Shown here piece by piece: positions 1 through 6,645 of a stretch of DNA of 10,491 nucleotides; the stretch's first letter is position 1, and each line of letters opens with the position of its first letter. The DNA comes from Clostridia bacterium (lineage in GTDB: Bacteria; Bacillota; Clostridia; Oscillospirales; Acutalibacteraceae). A program made the translations under genes and the position numbers. Location: contig CAAGGN010000234.1 in the NCBI GenBank assembly GCA_900769375.1, positions 1 through 10,491 on the forward strand. The letters are read 5' to 3'. The notes under the pieces were generated by a model. That model did no database searches and was not told where the DNA came from. It saw nothing but the letters and a program-made list of their open reading frames with translations.

Positions 1-57
1 AATTTCAACTACCATAAAGGCCTTTTTTGTACTGTCTGCACAAATTGGGGCAGTTCA
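1..57 (-). mobile_element. Probable terminus of an IS3-family (IS150-group) insertion sequence, cut by window edge
   Basis: Read on the minus strand from base 57, the sequence begins TGAACTGCCCCAATTTG and continues with GCAGACAGTAC. This matches the style of IS150-group IS3-family ends (TGnACTGC..CC..ATTT..GT..GAC), recalled from IS150. On the plus strand it ends in CA at 56-57, as expected for an element bounded by TG...CA. Plus frame 1 is open from base 1 to a stop near 111 and could be the tail of an OrfB transposase, but no transposase motif lies inside the window. The 3-bp target duplication would be AAT (58-60) if the boundary is right. It lies just past the 3' end of the phosphatase gene. 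Only one end is visible, so this is a pattern-based call. Confidence 0.5.
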
Positions 58-88
58 AATTCCCGAGTCCTTTTGATTTTAATAATAC

Positions 89-1306
89 TTATTTGTATTC
101 CTCGCCTTTAATGGCGGCGTGGATAAATTTGCCTAGTTCTGCGTTGTCTACGGTTTTATCCTTAAAATATTCCGAACCGTAGCCCAAAGCGAAAATGCCT
201 ACGTTTGCTTCGGTATGATAATCGGTTGTGAAAATATCTTTGCTTAGCTTGTATTCACCTTCGGGAAGGGTTACGCCGCCTGTTTCGTGGTCGGAGGTGA
301 TTATAAGAAGGGTATCGGGGTTTTCGGCGCAATATTTAACCGCAACGGCAACCGCCTTATCGAAATTCGTAACGCCTACGGGCTTTTGAGCGGCATTTTT
401 GTTGTGGCCCGCCTTATCGCATGCAGCACCCTCAACCATAAGGAAAAATCCTTTTTCATTCTGAAGACGCTCGAGGGCAACCTGAGTTGCGTGAGCCAAA
501 GAATAACTGTTGGTGCGAAGGTCTGCTTCTAAAAATCCAAAAAACGCTTTTTCTCGATTTGGATCCTCTTTTGCCTTGGCTTCCCACTCTTTTTCATTTG
601 CCGCTACATTGATTTTGGCGAGAGTTTCTTCCTTTACATTACCAAGTCGCTTGAATTTCTGAACGCTGCTTTGGTATTTTAAATATCCGTCACCGATTAA
701 AACGTCGGGAGTAAACTCTATAAAAAGGCGCACTATTTCTTCGGTGTTATCGCGGGAGGCGCAATGTACCGCAAAGGCGGAAGGAGTTGCGCCGTAGATA
801 TTATCATCGGTTACAATGCCTACCTTTTTCCCCTTTTCTCTGGCAAGCTCGGGGGCGTTTTTAAGCTTTGCTCCATCGGGCTTCATACCAATAAAACCGT
901 TTTCGGTCTTTTGACCGGTGGCCATAGCGGTACCCGAAGCGGCGGAGTCGGTAAGGCCGGAAAGGGAATTGGTAGTCATTTCGCCCTTGTTTTTAAAGTT
1001 TTCAAAGGTGAGTCCGAAATCAAATAAAAAGTCACTGAATTTATTTGCGAGAACTAAATCATTAAGTCCCATTCCGTCACTAATCATAACGATAACGTTT
1101 TTGGGCTTAGCATATTCCTGATTCAAGGCCCCGTTTAAATCGGCCTCGGTGAAATCAATATAGCCATCGGCTTTAGCCACCGTTTCAGTTTGAGAAGTCG
1201 TTGGCGCTTTTGGAGTTTCGGGCGCTTTTTCTTTGCATCCTGCCGAACCCAAAGCCAATGATACTATAAGTAATAAGGATAATAAAAGTGATATCAGTTT
1301 TCTCAT
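89..1306 (-). CDS. Alkaline phosphatase, predicted lipoprotein
   Basis: Hydrolyses phosphate monoesters outside the cytoplasmic membrane. Residues 1-23 are a lipoprotein signal (RK, hydrophobic core, SAGC lipobox with Cys24), followed by a Pro/Thr/Lys-rich linker to about residue 65. The PhoA-superfamily fold then runs to the end with every hallmark intact: SDGMG with metal ligand Asp77; TDSAASGTAM with nucleophile Ser121; ATPSAFAVH around 173-181; VEGAACDKAGH with Glu292, Asp297 and His301; TSDHETGG with Asp339/His340; and YHTEANV with His364. A Lys follows Asp297, as in the E. coli enzyme; many Bacillus enzymes have Trp there. The length of 405 aa is normal. The ATG has AAGGAG 8 nt upstream, directly after the stop of the preceding membrane-protein gene, so the two are probably co-transcribed and translationally coupled. 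No terminator hairpin is seen between the stop and the IS end. Exact substrate unknown; phosphate scavenging is the default inference. Confidence 0.93.
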   Translation of the reverse strand: MRKLISLLLSLLLIVSLALGSAGCKEKAPETPKAPTTSQTETVAKADGYIDFTEADLNGALNQEYAKPKNVIVMISDGMGLNDLVLANKFSDFLFDFGLTFENFKNKGEMTTNSLSGLTDSAASGTAMATGQKTENGFIGMKPDGAKLKNAPELAREKGKKVGIVTDDNIYGATPSAFAVHCASRDNTEEIVRLFIEFTPDVLIGDGYLKYQSSVQKFKRLGNVKEETLAKINVAANEKEWEAKAKEDPNREKAFFGFLEADLRTNSYSLAHATQVALERLQNEKGFFLMVEGAACDKAGHNKNAAQKPVGVTNFDKAVAVAVKYCAENPDTLLIITSDHETGGVTLPEGEYKLSKDIFTTDYHTEANVGIFALGYGSEYFKDKTVDNAELGKFIHAAIKGEEYK

Positions 1307-1314
1307 AATTTTTA

Positions 1315-1320
1315 CTCCTT
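1315..1320 (-). promoter_or_regulatory. Ribosome binding site of the phosphatase gene
   Basis: AAGGAG on the minus strand begins at the base right after the TAA stop of the upstream gene and lies 8 nt before the ATG. This fixes the start and implies translational coupling of the pair. Confidence 0.75.
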
Positions 1321-2076
1321 TTAAACGGTAACCTTTAATTTTTGTTCTTCGGCCTTCTTATTTTTAAGCTTTCGCGCAATAAAAATAGGTAGATACATTA
1401 TAAACATAACAATAGGAAGAAGAATTGGGAAGCCCCAAAGGTGACTGCCTAAGATTTTTTCGAAAAGCTCCAGAGGATTTCCCGTTTCGGGTTCCATTAA
1501 AAACATAAAGTTGGTATCGCAAAGCAAATTTATAAAATAGATAGGAATTGCAAGACAAATAAGCAATAATATACACTTGAACATAGCTTTTATATCGGGC
1601 AAAAATTCACCGCCCGCAACTAATGCCACGGGATAAATGGTCAACATCATATGTATGGTAAAGCTATGAATATTGAAAAAATTAAAGCAAGGGAGAACCG
1701 TCCAGTTGGGGAACAAAAGAGCCAAAAGCGCACCGGGTATTCCCAAATAGTAAAGGAAATAACGGACGATTTTAGTGGGCTTGAAAACATCAAAGGTTAT
1801 AAGCAAAACACTGATACCGCAAAGATGAAACGGCAAATGGCCTACTCCAAAATCACCAATGGCGGCGGCAACGATATTTTTGGCGGTTTCCATTAAAAAC
1901 ACGGTGGCGCCCAAAATAATTCGCATGGTGTTTTTGCCCCTGGTATCTAATTTTCTATATAAGACAATAGCTGCGGCAAGGGTTATAGCAAATCCCAAAA
2001 GCCATAAAAGGTGGGTAGCGCCAAAGGTAGTGAAACCCACGCCTGCGGGTACAGTTTCCTTTGTGTTTAAAAACAC
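1321..2076 (-). CDS. Integral membrane protein, TIGR02206/YwaF family (TMEM164-like)
   Basis: A 251-aa polytopic membrane protein with about seven hydrophobic segments (roughly 22-40, 52-72, 81-97, 104-122, 135-153, 166-185, 213-234) and a Lys-rich C-terminal tail. The FGATHLLWLLG start, the HLPFHLCGIS segment with Cys86, and LPCFNFFNIHSFTIHMML with clustered His/Asn fit the bacterial YwaF/TIGR02206 family. That family is related to animal TMEM164, for which an acyltransferase role with a catalytic Cys has been reported. Whether Cys86 is the equivalent residue is inference. The start is GTG: an in-frame TAA lies at 2089-2091, and AAGGGGG sits 7 nt before the GTG. The stop is 14 nt from the phosphatase gene, forming a two-gene operon. 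The GTG lies in a small hairpin (2063-2076) that might dampen initiation. Function in bacteria is not established. Confidence 0.8.
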   Translation of the reverse strand: MFLNTKETVPAGVGFTTFGATHLLWLLGFAITLAAAIVLYRKLDTRGKNTMRIILGATVFLMETAKNIVAAAIGDFGVGHLPFHLCGISVLLITFDVFKPTKIVRYFLYYLGIPGALLALLFPNWTVLPCFNFFNIHSFTIHMMLTIYPVALVAGGEFLPDIKAMFKCILLLICLAIPIYFINLLCDTNFMFLMEPETGNPLELFEKILGSHLWGFPILLPIVMFIMYLPIFIARKLKNKKAEEQKLKVTV

Positions 2077-2083
2077 ACCGAGT

Positions 2084-2090
2084 CCCCCTT
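2084..2090 (-). promoter_or_regulatory. Ribosome binding site deciding the GTG start
   Basis: AAGGGGG on the minus strand lies 7 nt upstream of the GTG at 2076. Its first two bases overlap the in-frame TAA at 2089-2091, so no longer start in this frame is possible. Confidence 0.6.
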
Positions 2091-2116
2091 AATACATTTT
2101 TAACAATTATATCACA
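2089..2116 (+). promoter_or_regulatory. Three PhoP-box-like hexamers with 11-bp period
   Basis: TTAATA (2089-2094), TTAACA (2100-2105) and ATCACA (2111-2116) are direct repeats separated by exactly 5 nt each. The first two match the Bacillus PhoP repeat TT(A/C/T)A(C/T)A; the third differs at its first base. They lie upstream of an operon encoding an alkaline phosphatase, the classical Pho target. They overlap the predicted -10 and start point of that operon, which would suit repression better than activation, or they may serve the divergent gene. AT-rich DNA gives such matches fairly easily. Confidence 0.3.
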
Positions 2117-2134
2117 ATTCGACAAAAAAGTCAC
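2106..2134 (-). promoter_or_regulatory. Predicted sigma-A promoter for the membrane-protein/phosphatase operon
   Basis: On the minus strand, GTGACT (2134-2129) and a perfect TATAAT (2111-2106) are separated by 17 nt. This predicts a start near 2099 and a leader of about 23 nt. The -35 is 4/6 to consensus. An inverted repeat GAC-N6-GTC (2121-2132) overlaps the -35. Confidence 0.5.
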
Positions 2135-2154
2135 TATTTTTCAATGCTTTTTTA

Positions 2155-2164
2155 CATTGCAATG
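2155..2164. promoter_or_regulatory. Operator-like palindrome over the -35 of the glycosidase gene
   Basis: CATTGCAATG is a perfect 10-bp palindrome containing the whole -35 hexamer TTGCAA (2157-2162). Its position would let a dimeric repressor block RNA polymerase. No regulator gene is adjacent, so the function is inferred from position only. Confidence 0.3.
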
Positions 2165-2185
2165 CGAAAATCCTTATGATATAAT
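2157..2185 (+). promoter_or_regulatory. Predicted sigma-A promoter for the GH78-like gene
   Basis: TTGCAA (2157-2162), a 17-nt spacer, and TATAAT (2180-2185) form a near-consensus promoter. The start would be near 2192, giving a leader of about 24 nt. GGAG at 2204-2207 lies 8 nt before the ATG at 2216. Confidence 0.65.
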
Positions 2186-2215
2186 CAAGGAGAATAAAAT
2201 TTTGGAGTTGATATT

Positions 2216-4213
2216 ATGCAGATAAATATTAAGGGAAATCCGTTTGGTGAAAGAAAAGTAAATCCTTGGGATTACAAGGATATATGGCCATCAAAATGGA
2301 TAACCATAAATGAAGATATAAGGACCCAAAGAATCGTTCTTTTTAAATTGGAGCCCCAATTCGAGAAGGATACGACCCTCCGCGTACATATAGCCGCAGA
2401 CCAAAGATATAAGCTTTATTTGAATGGCGCTTATGAGGGCGCAGGCAATGAGCGGGGTAATGTTGATAATTGGTATTTCGAAAGCTACGACCTTGATTTT
2501 AAAAAGGGTAAAAACTCTTTGGAAGTACTTGTTTGGCATTATGGCGATATGCCGCAACCTTGGGCGCAGATATCATTGGGACTTTCCTTTATATTGGCGG
2601 GTGAACAGACCGATATACTTAATACGGGTACGGCTCCTTGGAAATATCAACTTCTTGATAATATTCGTTTCATTCCAAATCAGTATTATGAGCTTGGCGC
2701 GGGATCTAACGAGGAACATAATCTCAAATGTTCTGAAGCCTCTTGGCGCGAGCCATTCGTTGAAAAAACGGGGGTTATGGGCGGAAGTCATATCTATAAT
2801 ACGGGTACAAGGGGGTTAAAGCCCGCCGAGTTACCACCGCAGATTTATAGGAAACTCTCGGAATTTTCTTTTAAAGTACCAAAGGGTCAATCCTTCGAAA
2901 AAATAATAGATTTGAAGGATTATTATTGTTTTTATCCCGCCTTGAAGGTTATCGGCGGCAAAGGTGACGTCAAGATATATATTGCCGAGTCCCTCTTCGA
3001 AAAGGGGGCGGGAGTAAAAGGACAAAGGGATAAAGTAGAAGGCAAGGAATTCAAAGGCAATTTTGATATATTCCATATTGACGGCGCTTGTGAAGGTTGC
3101 GAGGCGCTTTGGTGGAAAGCGGGAAGATTTATAAAGGTTGAGGCAGTAGCGGATGAGGATATGGAGTTTTCCCTTATCCTTAATGAAACGCGATATCCCT
3201 TCGAGCCTCAATATGAAGGGGTAAATAAAAGGCATAAAGATATACTTAAAATCTGCCTTCGCACCCTTCAAATGTGTTGCCACGAAACCTTTATGGATTG
3301 CCCCGTTTATGAGCAGGTTGCATATATTGCCGATACAAGAGTAGCGGCAAGGATATTTATGAAATATTCAAATGATCTTGCCTTAATTAAAAAAGCGGTG
3401 TATTTGTTCGGCGCCTCTGCCGATTTGCATCCGGGATTTCCTATGAGTGGATATCCTGCGGAAAATTGTCGCGTTATGCCCGCGTTTTCGCTTTTATGGG
3501 TGGGAATGCTTTATGATTATATTGAGAAGTCCGAGGATATATCATTCTTAAAGCAGATGGCTAATATAATGCGGAAAACTCTCAATTCATTTTTAATGGA
3601 CTTTAAGGATGACAAGCCCGTAAAGGTGCCGTCAGGATGGAATTTTATCGATGCCATTTCAAATGCCGAGCGCACTTGGATTTTGGATAGCCCCGATGAA
3701 AAGGGGACGGGCACAAACAGTGTATTTAATCTTATTCTCTGCAACACCTTGCTTATGGCGAGCGAGCTTGAAGATAAGCTTAATGAGCCCGAACTTTCAT
3801 CGAGATATAAAAGAATGGCAGATAGCATTATGAAAACGGTGGAAAAATTATACTGGGATGATGAAAAGAAATTATTTTCTGATGATTATCTGCATATCTG
3901 CACTTCGGAGCACGCTCAAATTTTAGCGCTTATGTGCGACAATTTGGATAAAGAAAAAATTATTTATCTGAAAAATGCCCTTATAAAGAATGAATTTAAT
4001 AATCATACCAATCTATACTTTAAACATTATCTTTTTGAGGTTGCGGATAAATTTGATGCGCCCGAAATAATCAAACGAGAACTTAAAATATGGGATAAGT
4101 TTGTGGAAGATGGTTTTTCCACTGTGCCCGAGCATTTAACGGCGAATCCTCGTTCCGACTGTCACGCTTGGTCGGCTTCACCCGCGCTTTTAGATGGTAA
4201 ATATTTTTTATAA
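2216..4213 (+). CDS. GH78-like alpha-L-rhamnosidase-type glycoside hydrolase, cytoplasmic
   Basis: Probably removes terminal alpha-L-rhamnose (or a related sugar) from imported oligosaccharides or glycosides. There is no signal peptide. Residues about 1-330 are beta-rich: the YKLYLNG motif at 65-71 is typical of the N-terminal jelly-roll of GH78 proteins, and a second beta module covers about 215-330. From about 335 the (alpha/alpha)6 barrel follows, with the signature ETFMDCPVYEQVAYIADTR at 357-375; Glu366 is the candidate acid and Asp373 is in the usual GDxR position. Near the end, VPEHLTANPRSDCHAWSASP (637-656) carries the conserved Glu639 and HAWSA. The protein stops 12 residues after HAWSA, so the usual C-terminal beta-sandwich is absent; the DNA beyond runs straight into a terminator, so this is its natural end here. 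It is the only plus-strand gene and has its own promoter and terminator. Specificity cannot be told from sequence alone. Confidence 0.8.
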   Translation: MQINIKGNPFGERKVNPWDYKDIWPSKWITINEDIRTQRIVLFKLEPQFEKDTTLRVHIAADQRYKLYLNGAYEGAGNERGNVDNWYFESYDLDFKKGKNSLEVLVWHYGDMPQPWAQISLGLSFILAGEQTDILNTGTAPWKYQLLDNIRFIPNQYYELGAGSNEEHNLKCSEASWREPFVEKTGVMGGSHIYNTGTRGLKPAELPPQIYRKLSEFSFKVPKGQSFEKIIDLKDYYCFYPALKVIGGKGDVKIYIAESLFEKGAGVKGQRDKVEGKEFKGNFDIFHIDGACEGCEALWWKAGRFIKVEAVADEDMEFSLILNETRYPFEPQYEGVNKRHKDILKICLRTLQMCCHETFMDCPVYEQVAYIADTRVAARIFMKYSNDLALIKKAVYLFGASADLHPGFPMSGYPAENCRVMPAFSLLWVGMLYDYIEKSEDISFLKQMANIMRKTLNSFLMDFKDDKPVKVPSGWNFIDAISNAERTWILDSPDEKGTGTNSVFNLILCNTLLMASELEDKLNEPELSSRYKRMADSIMKTVEKLYWDDEKKLFSDDYLHICTSEHAQILALMCDNLDKEKIIYLKNALIKNEFNNHTNLYFKHYLFEVADKFDAPEIIKRELKIWDKFVEDGFSTVPEHLTANPRSDCHAWSASPALLDGKYFL

Positions 4214-4223
4214 TAAAAAACGA

Positions 4224-4264
4224 AAGCAAAATGCCCGAGGTTTAACCTCGGGCACTGCTTTTTT
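4224..4264. terminator. Bidirectional Rho-independent terminator between convergent genes
   Basis: An 8-bp perfect stem GCCCGAGG/CCTCGGGC (4233-4240, 4246-4253) with loop TTTAA lies inside a weaker outer stem AAAGCA/TGCTTT. The plus strand ends in a T-run (4259-4264); the minus strand runs into TTTTGC and then TTTTTT, giving the reverse direction a looser U-tract. It ends the glycosidase gene 10 bp past its stop and overlaps the stop codon of the convergent phosphoribosyltransferase gene. Its core recurs at 6826-6844. Confidence 0.85.
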
Positions 4265-4904
4265 ATAACTTTGAGAAGCCGTGACAGTTTATGAGGGCGT
4301 CGATTTTTTCGCCCTTTTTGCACATTGGGCACTCGTGAGCGCTCCAGGTGCCGTAACCCTCAAGGTCATGGGGGTTAAAAGCGGAGTGAACGGGAAGACC
4401 GCCGCAGGTTTCCACCGTTGCGAATATGGCGGAAACGCCTACTACCATACCGCCGTAATATTTGACGGCATCAATAGCGGTTTCTACTGTTCTGCCTGTT
4501 GAAACCGAGGCGGCAATGATAAGCACGTGCTTTCCCGCTATCATAGGAACGATATTATCTCTGAAAAGCAGTTGGCTTGAATTTACCGATTCGGGAGTTA
4601 CAATATAAATGGTCTGATGGGCGTTCATATTGATATAATCGCCTTTGGTAAGCTGATTTGCAAGGCAGGTGCCTACAACTTCTGTTCCATCAAGGCAAAG
4701 AATTGTATCAACTATTGTATTACTGTAATAATAGGAGCTTATTTCCTCGGCGATTGCTTTGGCTTCTGAAAGGCGGGATTTCTGCGCCGCAACATCTATA
4801 TAGTAATTAGTGTGACAGTTGCTGGTAGCAAAATGCCCCTTAGCTACTCGCAAATGAAGATTGTTGCGCTTGGTTTCGATTTTGAACGAGTTGATGGTTG
4901 GCAT
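4263..4904 (-). CDS. Orotate phosphoribosyltransferase-like protein with altered PRPP loop
   Basis: A 213-aa protein with a type I phosphoribosyltransferase-like fold: a conserved N-terminal region (AKGHFATSNCHTNYYID, 21-37), a hydrophobic strand ending LDGTEVVG (71-78), and the loop VLIIAASVSTGRT at 127-139 followed by a helix and YGGMVVGVSAIF. In active enzymes the loop reads hhhhDDhhxTGxT and the two acids bind the ribose of PRPP; here both are Ala (131, 132). From memory, gut-clostridial relatives annotated as OPRT share a similar acid-free loop, so this is probably a subfamily trait. The C-terminus (HECPMC, 190-195, then GEKIDALINCHGFSKL) has a possible metal-binding CxxC. The start has AAAAAGGAGG 6 nt upstream. 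It lies 77 bp downstream of the HTH-GlmM gene with a possible promoter of its own. It may be a divergent enzyme or a nucleotide sensor. Confidence 0.7.
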   Translation of the reverse strand: MPTINSFKIETKRNNLHLRVAKGHFATSNCHTNYYIDVAAQKSRLSEAKAIAEEISSYYYSNTIVDTILCLDGTEVVGTCLANQLTKGDYINMNAHQTIYIVTPESVNSSQLLFRDNIVPMIAGKHVLIIAASVSTGRTVETAIDAVKYYGGMVVGVSAIFATVETCGGLPVHSAFNPHDLEGYGTWSAHECPMCKKGEKIDALINCHGFSKL

Positions 4905-4927
4905 AGTATTCCTCCTTTTTTATAGGG

Positions 4928-4942
4928 GGTAACCCCGTTACC
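4928..4942. promoter_or_regulatory. Inverted repeat at the predicted start point of the phosphoribosyltransferase gene
   Basis: GGTAAC-CCC-GTTACC is a perfect 6-bp inverted repeat with a 3-nt centre, flanked by TATA on both sides. It spans the predicted transcription start (near 4939) and lies just upstream of the ribosome site. It could be an operator or a small 5' hairpin. There is no T-run, so it is not a terminator. Confidence 0.35.
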
Positions 4943-4945
4943 TAT

Positions 4946-4974
4946 ATTTTATAATAAAATGGCTTATATTACAA
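4946..4974 (-). promoter_or_regulatory. Possible promoter of the phosphoribosyltransferase gene
   Basis: On the minus strand, TTGTAA (4974-4969), a 17-nt spacer and TAAAAT (4951-4946) resemble a sigma-A promoter. With no terminator after the upstream gene, both read-through and independent transcription are possible. Confidence 0.4.
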
Positions 4975-4981
4975 GAAAAAA

Positions 4982-6619
4982 TTATTTTGTGTAACCGAGT
5001 TCCTCGATAAGCTTTGCCATTTTTTCGGTGTATAATTCGCAGGATTTCTGAGTTTGGCATTCAACCATAACGCGAACAACGGGTTCGGTTCCGCTTTCGC
5101 GAAGGAGAATTCTGCCCGTATTTCCAAGCTCATCGCCGATTTTCTTAGCGGCGTCAAGTATCCTTTGGTCGCCCATAACGGCAGATTTATCCTTAACCGC
5201 AATGTTTTTAACGGTCTGGGGATACATCTGAACGGGGGCGGCAAGGGCGCTTAAGGTGGATTTGGTTTCAACCATACACTCGGTAAGCATAATTGCGGTT
5301 AAAATTCCGTCACCGGTGGATGCGTATTTTCTTATAATGGTGTGACCGCTCTGCTCACCACCTACGCTGCAATCATTTTTGGTCATTGCCTCGTGAACAT
5401 ATTTATCGCCGACGGTGGTCTGGATATATTTGATACCCGCTTTATCGCAAGCGCGGAAGAAACCAAGGTTTGACATAACGGTAGCAACAACCGTATCGCC
5501 TTTGAGAAGACCTTTTCTTCTAAGCATCCCTGCAAGAATAAACACAGCGTGGTCGCCGTTTACGATATCACCGTTTTCATCAACGGCAATACAGCGGTCG
5601 GCGTCACCGTCAAAGGCGAAACCAACGTCGCAGTGGTTATCCTTAACAAATTTACGAAGGTTTCCGATATGGGTAGATCCCGCATTGGCGTTAATATTTA
5701 TACCGTCGGGCTGAGCATTTATAATATGGGTTTTTGCGCCCAAAGCGTCAAATACGGATTTGGCTATCATCCAAGCCGAACCGTTAGCGCAGTCGAGGGC
5801 GATGCTTAAGTTTTTATACGAATTGGCGGCAACCGAAATAAGATAACCAACATAACGGTTTCTGCCCGCAGAATAGTCGATGATTTTACCAACGTTTTCC
5901 TTAGTAGCATAGGGGAGGTCATCCTCGAAGCCGAATTCGGCAACCTCACCGTCCATATACTTTTCAACAAGGGATAAGGTATAGTCATCCATCTTCTCGC
6001 CGTAGGTATTGATAAGCTTAATACCGTTATCGAAGAAGGGATTATGGGAAGCGGAAATCATAATACCGCAATCAAAATTATCCTGACGGGCTACGTAGGA
6101 AACGCTGGGGGTTGTGGTAACGTGGAGCATATAAACGTCGGCGCCCGATGCCGAAAGACCTGCCGCAATAGCATATTCAAACATATAGCTTGAACGGCGG
6201 GTGTCCTTACCCATAACGATGCGGGTTTTATGTCCGTCGCGGTTACCTGACATAGAGGAAGAATAATACCAGCCCAAAAATCTACCGATTTTATAAGCGT
6301 GGTCGGCGGTAAGAACCGTACCTGCCTCACCTCTGAAGCCGTCGGTGCCGAAATATTTAAAATTATAATCCACTACTTCCGTGGGGGTAAAGAGGGGCTC
6401 GGTATAGGTGGGAGCCAAAGGAATTTCATCCTTTAATAAATCATCGAGAGAAATATTGAAAAGATTAGAAAGCTTTAAAACAATATTAAGTTCGGGGATG
6501 GATTTATCAGATTCCCATTTAGAAACCGATTGCCTTGAAACCTCTAATTTTTCAGCGAGTTGCTCTTGGGAAATTTTAAGTGCTGTGCGGAGAATAGAAA
6601 TTTTTTGTCCTAACGTCAT
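4982..6619 (-). CDS. glmM: XRE-type HTH domain fused to phosphoglucosamine mutase (GlmM-like)
   Basis: The catalytic part should convert glucosamine-6-P to glucosamine-1-P, the cytoplasmic step leading to UDP-GlcNAc. Residues 1-65 form a complete XRE/Cro-type HTH (GQKISILRTALKISQEQLAE, then VSRQSVSKWES and IPELNIVLKLSNLFNISLDD). A Pro/Thr-rich linker (66-86) leads to a full-length mutase: YFGTDGFRGE (89-98), SASHNPFFDNGIKL with phosphoserine Ser191, metal loop DGDADR (337-342), GEQSGH (421-426), and phosphate loop RESGTEPVVRVM (507-518). GEQSGH favours GlmM over phosphomannomutase/phosphoglucomutase, which usually have GEMSGH or similar. GlmM is normally about 450 aa; the extra 90 residues are the HTH and linker. 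One uninterrupted frame spans both parts; ATG has AAAAGGAGGT 7 nt upstream, and only this start includes the HTH. It has its own promoter. A DNA-binding, possibly autoregulatory mutase is the inference. Confidence 0.88.
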   Translation of the reverse strand: MTLGQKISILRTALKISQEQLAEKLEVSRQSVSKWESDKSIPELNIVLKLSNLFNISLDDLLKDEIPLAPTYTEPLFTPTEVVDYNFKYFGTDGFRGEAGTVLTADHAYKIGRFLGWYYSSSMSGNRDGHKTRIVMGKDTRRSSYMFEYAIAAGLSASGADVYMLHVTTTPSVSYVARQDNFDCGIMISASHNPFFDNGIKLINTYGEKMDDYTLSLVEKYMDGEVAEFGFEDDLPYATKENVGKIIDYSAGRNRYVGYLISVAANSYKNLSIALDCANGSAWMIAKSVFDALGAKTHIINAQPDGININANAGSTHIGNLRKFVKDNHCDVGFAFDGDADRCIAVDENGDIVNGDHAVFILAGMLRRKGLLKGDTVVATVMSNLGFFRACDKAGIKYIQTTVGDKYVHEAMTKNDCSVGGEQSGHTIIRKYASTGDGILTAIMLTECMVETKSTLSALAAPVQMYPQTVKNIAVKDKSAVMGDQRILDAAKKIGDELGNTGRILLRESGTEPVVRVMVECQTQKSCELYTEKMAKLIEELGYTK

Positions 6620-6645
6620 ATAAATGACCTCCTTTTACAAGTACG

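Noticed and set aside
45..70. tRNA T-loop-like GTTCAAATTCCC
   Set aside because: The flanking bases do not form a 5-bp T-stem with G53-C61, and no acceptor, anticodon or D arm can be drawn upstream.
2151..2185. TTTACA as -35 of the glycosidase promoter
   Set aside because: The spacer to TATAAT would be 23 nt; TTGCAA at 2157 gives 17.
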